From Anadara kagoshimensis (Eukaryota > Mollusca > Bivalvia > Arcoida > Arcidae): DNA of 64,000 nt. Location of the stretch: assembly GCA_021292105.1 (NCBI GenBank), contig CM037869.1, forward strand, positions 41,561,849 through 41,625,848, read 5' to 3'. The notes below the pieces were generated by a model. It was not told the origin of the DNA. It ran no database searches and saw only the letters and a program-made list of their open reading frames with translations. Below, in pieces: positions 55,885 through 64,000 of the stretch. Positions within the stretch are counted from its first letter, which is position 1, and each line of letters begins with the position of its first letter. The position numbers and the translations under genes are program-made.

Positions 55885-56800
55885 GTGGTGACGTCCTGCA
55901 GGTGAAATATTCTTGACTGAGACTTAAACCCCAAATTAATAAATCAATCAGTATATAGCTGGTTATGTCTTGATATAAGTAAAATACTCTTAACTGGGAC
56001 ATAAAACTCAATTATTCAATCAATCAAATTAATCATTTAATGCATGATATGTACAGACGTATTTTTAAGTTTAAATATCTGATACAAACAAGTTGACGAT
56101 CTGATTCTGCCATTTCATCTAAAGCTGGTAACGTTTCGATATACATGTAAGTGAAATTCTTGACTAGGACGTACAAATCTATATAATAAATCAATTAATC
56201 AGTTCATGCATGATACGTACAGATGTATTTTTAAATATTGGTATCTGACATAAACGAACCTTGAGAAAACCTTGAGAAAAGTTGACCGTCTGAATCTGCC
56301 ACTTCTTCGAAAGCTGGTAACGTTTCGATATAAGTGAAATATTCTTGACTAGGACGTACAAATCTATATAATAAACCAATTAATCAGTTCATGCATGATA
56401 CGTACAGATGTATTTTTAAATTTTGGTATCTGACATAAACGAACCTTGAGAAAACCTTGAGAAAAGTTGACCGTCTGAATCTGCCACTTCATCGAAAGCT
56501 GGTAACGTTTCGATATAAGTGAAATATTCTTTATTGGGACGTAAAACTCCTTAAATCAATCTATCAGTACCTGGCTGACATATACAGGTATTTTTAAACT
56601 TTAGTGTCTGACACCTTAAGAACTGATCCTGTCATTTCATCTATATCTGGTAACGTCTCAATATAAGTGAAATATTCTTGGCTGGGACTTATAACTTCAT
56701 TCAATCAATAAGTGCATGCATGGTTTATATAGAGCTTCATGTATTTTTCAATATTTGTATCTGACAAACATATCTTGAGAAAGAGTTGACGGTCTGATTC
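55885..56800 (+). repeat. SINE-tail tandem array, about 165-bp units
   Basis: Five or six units each hold AGCTGGTAACGTTTCGATAT and AAGTGAAATATTCTTGACTA, then a spacer with CATGCATGATACGTACAGAT and GTATCTGACATAAACGAACC. The units at 56195-56350 and 56370-56530 are nearly identical. The first two motifs are the SINE 3' tail. Confidence 0.88.
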
Positions 56801-57329
56801 CGGTGATTGGTAATGGGAAATTGATTAAAACATATCTATTGTGTAAAAATATTCAAATCTATTGGCCTATTGTATAATTGTGTCCGGACAACAATGCGAA
56901 CTACTTTTTCATATAATCTCGTAGTCTTACATTTGTGTAAGTGGGTAATTTGGCAGTATGGGGAACAAAACAGTTTCCAGAGATTTGCATATTGCATTGT
57001 AACGAATTTTATAATCGTGTATTGACCAACAATGTTCTTATCAACAAACCCTCACGTAAGTAGCATCTTGGGAATTTTGTCTTTGTGGACTGGCTGTTGT
57101 CAGCATAGAAATTTTATAAATTTGCCTTCAAACAAATGAAATTGTTTTATTCTTGAAGTGAATGCGTCAATCTTTATTAGAGGAAGGTATTCAGTGGAAG
57201 GCAGTTAGTGTGAGATTTTAATGCAGTATTATGGAGTTTGGTACATAATTTATAGGATTGGTGTCGGGGGTTGATGTATCTGACAAAAGAGTCCTTTGTG
57301 CGACAATAAAATGAAGAGATTCTATAAAT

Positions 57330-59465
57330 TCTATCGACGGAGTTTTTTTTTTACTAATTGATCTTAGCTCTCTACGACGGAGTTTGTTGTTTGTCATCTT
57401 TAAGGTTCTGCTACAAGGGAAACGCTATCGTCTATTTTTATTTCCTTATCCGTTATTTGTTGACGTTTTGCTTCGAAAAATCATGTCGTCTGCTACAGAT
57501 GAACACATTTTTTCTATCGTGTAATATTTGATCTTAGCTTTCTAAGCCGGAGTTTGTTGTTTGTCATCTCAAAGGTTCTGCTACAAGAGAAACATTATTA
57601 TTTGCTACAAGGGAAACACTATCGTCTGCTTTTATAATTTTCTATTTCCTTATCCATTATTTGTTGACGTTTTGCTTCGAAAAATCATGTCGTCTGCTAC
57701 AAATGAACACATTTTCCTTCTGTCGTGTCATATTTGATCTAAGCTCTTTACGCCGGAGTTTGTTGCTTGTCATCTCTAAGCTTCTGCTACAAGGGAAACA
57801 TATTATCGTCTGCTATTAGTTTCTATATCCTCGTCTTTTATTTGTCGTCACTTGTTTTGGAAAATCATGTCGTCAGCTAAAGACAAACACATTTTCCGTT
57901 TATCGTCTGTTCGAATACATTTTTGTCAGTTAATGTTTGTTATAAATTGTCACTTCTTCATTTGTTATTTGATGTCGCCTTTGATAAAAGCTTGTCTTCT
58001 GCTATATCTTAGCTTTTTGCTGCATCGTATATCGTCTGCCAATAATTTCCGCTATTTCTCGTCGGCTTTGGAAAATATTGTCTTCTGCTATATCTTAGCT
58101 TATTGCTGCATCATCTATCGTCTGCCAATAATTTCCGCTACTTCTCGTCGGCTTGGGAAAATATTGTCTTCTGCTATATCTTAGCTTACTGCTGCATCAT
58201 CTATCGTCTGCCAATAGTTTCTGCTATTTCTCGTCGGCTTGGGAAAATATTGTCTTCTGCTATATCTTTGCTTATTGCTGCATCATCTATCGTCTGCCAA
58301 TAGTTTCTGCTATTTCTAGTCGGTTTGGGAAAATATTGTCATCTGTTATATCTTAGCTTATTGCTGCATCGTATATCGTCTGCCAATAGTTTCCGCTATT
58401 TCTCGTCGGCTTAGAAAATAACCCCTTTTGTCTGCTTTATGCCAACTTCTCGTTGTAGAAGAACCCATTTTAGTTAGTGTGAGATGATAATGCAGTATTA
58501 TGGCGTTTTCTACATTATTTATAGGATTGGTGTCGGGGTTGATGTATATGACAAAAGAGTCCTTTGTGCGACCATAAAATGAGGAGATGTCTATAAAGTC
58601 TATTGACGGAGTTTTTCACTAATTGATTTAAGTTCTCTACGCCGGAGCTTGTTGTTTGTCATCTGTAAACTTCTGCTACACGATCGTCTGCTATAAGTTT
58701 CCATTTTCTCATGTATCATTTGTCGTCTCTCTTCCAGGAAAAACCGCTACACATTTCTCATCTATCGTCTGCCAATAGTTTCTATTTTTTAATTCGTTAT
58801 TTGTCGTCGTTCGGCTTCGAAAAACCGCTACAGACGAACAAATTTTTCATCTGTCTCATTACTTTTCACTAATCGATCAGTTATTTGTTGTCGGAATGGA
58901 TAGACCATTTCGTCTGCCATCTGACAAAAGAACCCTTTGTACGACAATAAAATGACAAGATGTCGATGAACTATACCGACGGAGTTTGTCGCTAATTGAT
59001 TTTCCTCCCTAGCCGGAGCTTCTGCTACAGACTCTATCATTTATCGTCTGCTATTTGTTTCCATTCCACAATCCGCTATTTGTCGTCGCTCTGCTTCGAA
59101 AAAGAATGTCGTCTGTTAAAAAAGAACACATTTTTCATCTATCGCCTGTTTTAGTAACCATTTTCTTGTCCGTTATGTGCCGTTAACAAGGAAATTTTTT
59201 ACCCTCTACTTTCTGACAATGGAGTCCATTGTGCGACAATAAAATGAGAAGATATATATAAAGTCTATCGCTAATTGTTCTTCCTATTTTGTCGTCTGTC
59301 AACTGTTAACTTTTACTGTAGCAGACGAACACTATATATATATTCTATAGTCTGACTGCTATTAGTTTCCAATTCCTTATCTTTTATTTGTCGCTTGGTT
59401 GGCAAAGCGTATTGCAAAATCATCTGATTTCTTTTCGGTTATTATTTGTGGTCACTCAGCTTGGA
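57330..59465. repeat. TCGTCTGC-motif satellite region
   Basis: About 2.1 kb of related units with GTCGTCTGCTA, TTATTTGTCGTC, TTCTGCTACAAGGGAAAC and CGGAGTTTGTTGTTTGTCAT, of uneven length (about 90-200 bp). A larger block (GTGTCGGGGTTGATGTAT to GACAATAAAATGA) occurs near 57260, 58525 and in parts near 58930 and 59220. Confidence 0.85.
57985..58420. repeat. 86-bp tandem repeat x5
   Basis: GAAAATATTG starts at 58071, 58157, 58243 and 58329, exactly 86 bp apart, and a decayed start is at 58414. Units contain GCTATATCTTAGCTTATTGC and ATCGTCTGCCAATA. Because 86 is not a multiple of 3, the frames shift each unit, so plus-strand open frames here are by-products. Confidence 0.96.
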
Positions 59466-60295
59466 TAAACAAAAATCAAAAACAAACATACTAATCCATG
59501 TCCGAATCACAATTGTGCTGTCACACCAGCGATTTTATTTTCTAACCCGATTTGGTGTCGGACTAAATCCTTAACCTTTAGAGTTATCGAACTTTGTACT
59601 TTCAGTTTTGTATATATAGGTTAATTTATTCGGGTAATTAGGGATTTCAAGTCACACGATCAGTTTCGCGGGAAAGGTCAGTTAGCGGCGCTACCAGCTG
59701 GGTTATTTCCAGTTATCAAACTTCTCTTAATTGATGGACTTTTTTACTGCCACCATTGTGTAAGTTCTTTAATAATTATTCGAATTATTATTTAGTTCAT
59801 CTTTATTTGTATTTTATCGCGTATTATATTGTATTTTCGCTGTTATATCGGAACGCGCCCTGTTTGTTATAAATATGGTCTTATGTAATTTTGTGATGTT
59901 ATTTAAATTATAAAGTGACATTATTTAAAATTATGCTTATGTATATAAGTAGTGTTTTAGAGACATTATGGGGTTGTATGGGTCATGTTTTATTATGTAT
60001 TTATTATGTACATGTTATTTGACCATCATGTTTATTGTTTGCTACATTGTACATTGTAGTTCTTTACCTTCTCCGGAGGTTTATGCTTATATTTGATTTA
60101 AATAAAAGTGCTACACAGCATAACAATGCAGAAGCAAAGTAAAAGCTTTGGAACTGAAGAGTTAGGTTAGACACGCGAACTTCCACCAGGGTGGGGAGGC
60201 CGGGTGCTCCGGAAGGGCAAGCACCTTCTGTTTAGTTAGCTACACGCGCCACGTGTGTAATCAAAATTGTGTGAAAGGAACATGGAACCATGGGA
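59466..60295 (+). repeat. Block D split by an LTR
   Basis: The 5' part (CAAAAACAAACATACTAATC, to ATCACAAT at 59513) and the 3' part (GCAGAAGCAAAGTAAAAGCT from 60128) join into one block D once the LTR and one copy of ACAAT are removed. The second CACGTG is at about 60251; the first has become CACGCG. Confidence 0.85.
59514..60122. mobile_element. Solo LTR, 609 bp
   Basis: It starts TGTGCTGT and ends ACAGCATA, an 8-bp inverted repeat with one mismatch. It is flanked by ACAAT at 59509-59513 and 60123-60127 (5-bp duplication). AATAAA lies near 60100, about 20 bp before the end, as expected of an LTR polyadenylation signal; TATAAATA near 59870 could be a TATA box. No gag or pol remains, so recombination between two LTRs is the likely origin. 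Orientation is most likely plus, given the AATAAA position. Confidence 0.85.
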
Positions 60296-60394
60296 CGTTT
60301 GCCATAAAGTTTCAAACGTAGCCTTTTGTGAGCGTCATAATTCAGGTATAAGTCTAAATATGAAGCAGAACTTGAGGAATCAGTTGTGTCTTTT

Positions 60395-61310
60395 ATTTCA
60401 AGCTCACTAGGATAGAGTCGTCTGCTACAGATCTAGACGAACACGTCTTCTTACAGTTTCCGTTACCTCATCCGTTATATGTCGTCGGCTTGAAAAGATC
60501 ATATCGTCTGCTTTATGTTCGCTTCTTTTTGCAGTCGAAATCTATCTAATTTCATCCAACAATTATCATTAGTTTTTTTCCAGAGGAACACGGTTTCATC
60601 TGCAGTTTGCTAATAGTTTATATTTCCTCATCCGTTATTTGTCGACGCTCAAGTTAAAAACCCATCTCGTCTGCTACAGACAATAACTATTTCATCTATT
60701 GTAGCTATCGAATGTTCTTAATTCCATTTCCACATCTATTATATGTCGTATGCTTTGGAAAAAACCCGTTTGTCTGCTATATGCAAGATTCTTGTTGCAG
60801 TCGAATATTATTTAATTCTATCTACTATTATCCGGAATGTTTTGAGTTTCTTTTTCAGAGATTGGTTGGTTGGTTGGTTGAATGTTGCTTAACGTCACAT
60901 CAGCAATTTTTCGGCTATTCGCGACGAGAACTATTTAATTAATCTCTATGGATTAATCTATGAACAATTTTTGTGTATGCATGTGAAGTGCGAGTGTTGT
61001 ATGGTCTGCCTTGTACTAGCGCGCACTCAGGGCGACTTTACCGTGCTAGCTCACAGAGTCAGTACGCCGCAGACAAGCATACCACTCCCCCAGTCCATTA
61101 TACTGATACCAGGTGAATCAGTAAAGGCCAACGGCAAGGAAAATTCACTTTCCAACATGTGGTCCGAGCGGGACTCGAACTCACAGCGGTGAGAGACCCT
61201 GGATTTTAATCTTTTTCAGAGAGACACTGTTTCAACTGTCGTCTGGTATTATTTCCATCTTCTGACATCATCCATTATTTGTCGCTTATCTGGGAAAAAT
61301 TATCTTAGTT
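60395..61310. repeat. TCGTCTGC-motif satellite, continued
   Basis: Same motifs as 57.3-59.4 kb (CGTCTGCTACAGA, CATCCGTTATATGTCG). It resumes after block D and is split again by the SINE at 60862-61209, continuing to about 61310 with GTCGTCTGGTATTATTTCC. Confidence 0.75.
60862..61209 (-). mobile_element. SINE-R, 5' truncated
   Basis: TCTTTTTCAGAGA at 60849-60861 and 61210-61222 is a 13-bp target-site duplication. The body closely matches 1381-1764. It ends inside the tRNA head (box B CGAGTTCGAACT-like region present, box A lost). Confidence 0.93.
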
Positions 61311-61633
61311 TATTGCAGATTATATTCTGCTGGTAATTGTCTTAACCAGTTAAAAATTAGATTTTATCAAACGGAGCGAAAATTGATGTAACCCATGTAA
61401 TCTAATTTCAATGAATTCTATAAACTAACTTTTAAAAGATACTTCAGATTCAAACTGCATCTAATCGATAAAAAAGTAACCTTGGCGAACGCATCTAAAA
61501 TAGATCCGTTAGCTGCTTAGGTGAACGGTATTACTACAACATAATCGAGAGCTTATCAAAAGTGCATTAAATGCTTGTTTTTATGCTTCTTAACTGACAT
61601 CTAAGAGCCATACACACACGCTACTTATTCATC

Positions 61634-62172
61634 AATATAGGCCTGTCGAATGTTTATCACTGAGTTAACGAATTAGTGCAGAATGGGCAACACATATCAG
61701 CTCGTTAGCTATTTCTCGACAGCACGGCAGCTTGTCCATAACTCTGCCACTCACAGCTAAACTTCTTCTCCTTTTTCTAAGAATAACCGCTGCGGTGGCT
61801 CAGTTGGTAGAGTGCTCGCTCAGTAAGTGGAAAGTCGTGATTTCGATCCCCGGCCGGGTCTGACCCAAGACTTGAAAGTGGGTAATGACTTTTCTTTCGC
61901 CAAGCACTCGGCATTACAAAATGAAAGTCACGGCTCTTTCGGATGGGAACTTAAAATAAACGAGGTCCCGTGTCACGGTGGGCTTGGCACACTAAAGAAC
62001 CCTGCTGTATAATGCCATCAGCGCAACGCACAGACAAAATTTCTGCACCTTCGCCTATAGCTGGCGACGTCTCGATATAAGTGAAATATTCTTGACTGGG
62101 ACGTTAAACACCATTACTCAACTCAATTCTTTTTTCTTAGTTCACTGCTAAACTTTCGGCATGTCTGTACTT
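61634..62172. mobile_element. TA-MITE-1 interrupted by SINE-G
   Basis: Left end ATATAGGCCTGTCGAATGTT; right end TTTCGGCATGTCTGTACTT. The insertion at 61793-62128 splits the TTCTTTTTCTTAG region of the MITE. Confidence 0.82.
61793..62128 (+). mobile_element. SINE-G, best full-length copy
   Basis: Head CCGCTGCGGTGGCTCAGTTG, box B GATTTCGATCCCCGG near 61845, intact body (GCCAAGCACTCGGCATTACA, GTGTCACGGTGGGCTTGGCA) and a tail ACGTCTCGATATAAGTGAAA through TTAAACACCATTACTCAACT. T-rich sequence on both sides hints at a blurred duplication. Confidence 0.93.
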
Positions 62173-62287
62173 CAAATGATATTACCAGTAACCACAACAC
62201 AATCGAGAGTTTGTTAAAAGTGCATTAAATGATCGTTCGTTTTGATGCTTTCGAACTGACATCTAAGAGCTATACACATACACAAGT

Positions 62288-62455
62288 TGCACTGTTGAAA
62301 GTTTACCACTAAACTAACGAATAAGTGCCGAATCGGCAGATCATTCGGCTCCTCATTAGCTGTTTCTCGAACTCTTTTCGAGCGGCCGATAGCTATCTCT
62401 AAGCGGCTTTACATAACTGTTTTTGTCAGCTCAGTTTTTCGACAGGTTTATACTG
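62288..62455. mobile_element. TA-MITE-1, short copy
   Basis: Left end TTGCACTGTTGAAAGTTTAC and right end TTCGACAGGTTTATACTG. Confidence 0.75.
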
Positions 62456-62575
62456 TTAATAGCATTACCATAACGTAATCAATAGCTTATCAAAAGTGCA
62501 TTAAATGCTCGTTTTTATATGCTTTCTTAATGACATCTAAGAGCCACACATACTGTATATCCCTCAAAATTAAAG

Positions 62576-62687
62576 AACAGACCTTTCGAAAGTTTACTAC
62601 TTAGCTAACGAATTAGTGCCGAATCGGCGGCTGAATTTTGATTCCTTTTCGTTAGGTCAGTGTTAAACTTTCGACAGGTCTGCACTG
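62576..62687. mobile_element. TA-MITE-1, minimal copy (112 bp)
   Basis: Both ends are present (AACAGACCTTTCGAAAGTTT and CTTTCGACAGGTCTGCACTG) with most of the centre deleted. Confidence 0.82.
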
Positions 62688-62730
62688 CACATAACGAGAA
62701 ACCAGTCAAGCTTATTCAAAGTACTTTATT

Positions 62731-62734
62731 CCCC

Positions 62735-62771
<37 letters not shown>
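62731..62771. repeat. C-run followed by T-run
   Basis: Twelve C then about 29 T. Confidence 0.97.
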
Positions 62772-62774
<3 letters not shown>

Positions 62775-62909
62775 TTCTGGCTGACATCTAAGGATCATAC
62801 ACACAGCGCACATCCTTCAAATCTCAGATAAAATGATAACTTCAAATAATATGTTTAAAGAGTTAGGTACTAGTATCTTCAGCAACATTGTATTTTGAAC
62901 GAAAATATT

Positions 62910-63180
62910 GATGGATTTTACGACCCAGACCAGGATAATTCACTTGTAGCGGGACGTCACCACCCACAAGTATTAGGTGAAGCAGTTCGATAAAACATTA
63001 TTTTAAGCAGGGAGTGTTCTTTAGCGTGTAACAGCTCCAATGACACGGGCCATCGAATTATCAGGTATCTTCTAAAGTACTCTGTCACTACTGATATTCA
63101 AGACCCGACCGAGTTTCTATTACCAAATACCCACATTCGGCCCGGACACTCTACAAACTCGGGCATCGCTGTGGTAGCAT
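62910..63180 (-). mobile_element. SINE-G, strongly diverged
   Basis: Plus strand reads GGATTTTACGACCCAGACCA, then AATTCACTTGTAGCGGGACG, a body with ATGACACGGGCCATCG, and a head remnant CATCGCTGTGGTAGC at the right. Confidence 0.7.
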
Positions 63181-63308
63181 AAAAATAGAACTACAGAGAA
63201 ATTATTAAAAGGCAATAAATAATCAAAAGTCTTGTGTTTAACATCATAGTTAAGGCCATTCGGATAACGCAAATGTCCATCCTTGTTTCTATACTAAGTT
63301 TAAAACCA

Positions 63309-63868
63309 CTACGGAAGCTCAGAGGCAGAGTGTCTGCTTCTGCTTGGAAATCATGGGTTCGAACCCAGGCCAGGTCTGACCAAGATAGTGACTGTTTTTT
63401 CGCCAAGCATTCAGAAATGAAAATCACGGGGTCCTTCGGAAGAGGCCTTAAAAACCAATGTCCCGTGTCACGACAGGCGTAGCACGTTAAAGAAACCTTC
63501 CTGTACATGGTCCTGAGCGCACTGCTAAGGTAACAATATCTGCCATGTAACAACTCCTTATGAAGTCCGGACTTCATTAGGCGTCGAAATTGCAACGTCT
63601 AATGAAATCCGGACTTCATTAGTGGATCTAAAGTCGTAAAATTTTAAGATCATTTTTTTGTAGTATCCAAGAAGTCTCCTCATCTGGACCCCCAATCTGT
63701 GGACTTCATTAGGCGTCGAAATTGTCAACGCCTAATGAAGTCCGGGCTTCATTAGGCGTCGGACTTCATTAGGAGTTGTTACACTTGCCACTTTACCTAT
63801 AGCTGTTGGCGTTTCGATAAGAGTGAAATATTCTTGACTGAGACGTCAAACCCCATTCAAACAATCAA
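63309..63868 (+). mobile_element. SINE-G interrupted by foldback X
   Basis: Head CCACTACGGAAGCTCAGAGG, box B GGGTTCGAACCCAGG near 63356, body to AATATCTGCCA. After the foldback it resumes at TTGCCACTTTACCTATAGCT and a tail GCGTTTCGATAAGAGTGAAA. Confidence 0.88.
63546..63785. mobile_element. Foldback X, 240-bp copy
   Basis: Starts TGTAACAACTCCTTATGAAG and ends CATTAGGAGTTGTTACACT. TGCCA at 63541-63545 and 63786-63790 may be a 5-bp duplication. Inside are several alternating copies of GGACTTCATTAGGCGTCG and its reverse. Confidence 0.8.
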
Positions 63869-63893
63869 TCTATGTTTCAGCTCTGTCTTTTTG

Positions 63894-64000
63894 CAGTACA
63901 GACCTGTCAAAAGTTTAACACTGAGCTAACCAAAAACAGCTAAAGTTCGGGTCTCAAGTGTCCTAGATCTATATGGATAGTTTGTTGCCGGAAATCTGTC
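63894..64000. mobile_element. TA-MITE-1, cut by window end
   Basis: Left end CAGTACAGACCTGTCAAAAG, then TTTAACACTGAGCTAACC. The right end lies beyond the window. Confidence 0.82.

Larger units (their letters stand above)
61540..62830. repeat. Tandem units of spacer plus TA-MITE-1
   Basis: The spacer AAAGTGCATTAAATGCTCGTT with CTGACATCTAAGAGCCATAC recurs near 61558, 62216 and 62485, with a partial copy near 62775. One TA-MITE-1 lies between each pair. Confidence 0.85.

Noticed and set aside
57852-58356. Plus-strand overlapping frames resembling a small membrane protein
   Set aside because: They follow the 86-bp tandem repeat, shifting frame each unit.
61793-61860. Possible functional tRNA genes (many box A/B pairs in the window)
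   Set aside because: Each candidate continues into a SINE body and lacks a full cloverleaf with matching acceptor stem by eye.
62731-62771. Poly-T as a SINE or LINE tail
   Set aside because: It is preceded directly by a C-run and not by a retroelement 3' end; it looks like a simple-sequence expansion.

Overview
This 64-kb window is AT-rich, intron-scale animal DNA. It has no operons, no ribosome-binding sites and no intact ordinary host gene that I can recognise. It is packed with tRNA-derived SINEs, short TA-flanked inverted-repeat elements (MITEs), satellite-like tandem arrays and (GA)n/(GTAA)n microsatellites. This repeat style suggests a marine or freshwater invertebrate, most likely a lophotrochozoan and plausibly a bivalve mollusc. 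That is inference from repeat style and from the metazoan PIF1-type protein; no host gene here fixes the species.

The most notable locus is 28,648-34,167. Two arms of 301 bp, perfect inverted copies of each other (28,656-28,956 and 33,859-34,159), enclose a PIF1-type DNA helicase gene on the minus strand (31,154-33,763, two small frameshifts). They also enclose a possible second, plus-strand gene (about 29,220-31,177) that converges on it and overlaps its 3' end by 24 bp. The 8-bp direct repeat AACATGGG lies immediately outside both arms, as expected of a target-site duplication. I see no recognisable transposase. The left half holds a nested inverted-repeat insert rich in GATATC motifs, and inside that a SINE with its own 12-bp target-site duplication.

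Names used below. TA-MITE-1: about 190-260 bp, ends CAGTACAGACCTGTCGAAAG, about 27 copies. TA-MITE-2: ends CAGTCAAACCTGTCTATAAA, 3 copies. SINE-R: tRNA-Arg-like head. SINE-G: head with TAGCTCAGTTGGTAGAG, about 340 bp. SINE-S: tRNA-Ser/Leu-like head. SINE-G and SINE-S share a 3' tail resembling TCGATATAAGTGAAATATTC. Block D: about 190 bp with two CACGTG sites. Foldback X: ends TGTAACAACTCCTAATGAAG.

Layout. 0-11 kb: SINEs, MITEs, a 164-bp hairpin-bearing array, a 715-bp element with long inverted ends, and a dead LINE 3' end. 11-16 kb: block D and other tandem arrays. 17-26 kb: SINE-derived satellite, MITE clusters with an internally born minisatellite, and a 1-kb array. 26-35 kb: foldbacks, then the helicase element. 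35-39 kb: two oppositely oriented satellites built from the SINE tail. 39-47 kb: SINEs, nested elements, a 2.1-kb tetranucleotide array with a 223-bp higher-order unit, and a triplicated segment. 47-57 kb: SINEs, MITEs, block D and tandem arrays. 57-61 kb: a TCGTCTGC-motif satellite broken by block D, a solo LTR and a SINE. 61-64 kb: a tandem MITE unit and nested SINEs.

The recurring theme is nesting, together with conversion of dispersed elements (MITE, SINE tail, block D) into tandem arrays. Coordinates of degenerate repeats are approximate (about 5-20 bp). All comparisons were made by eye.
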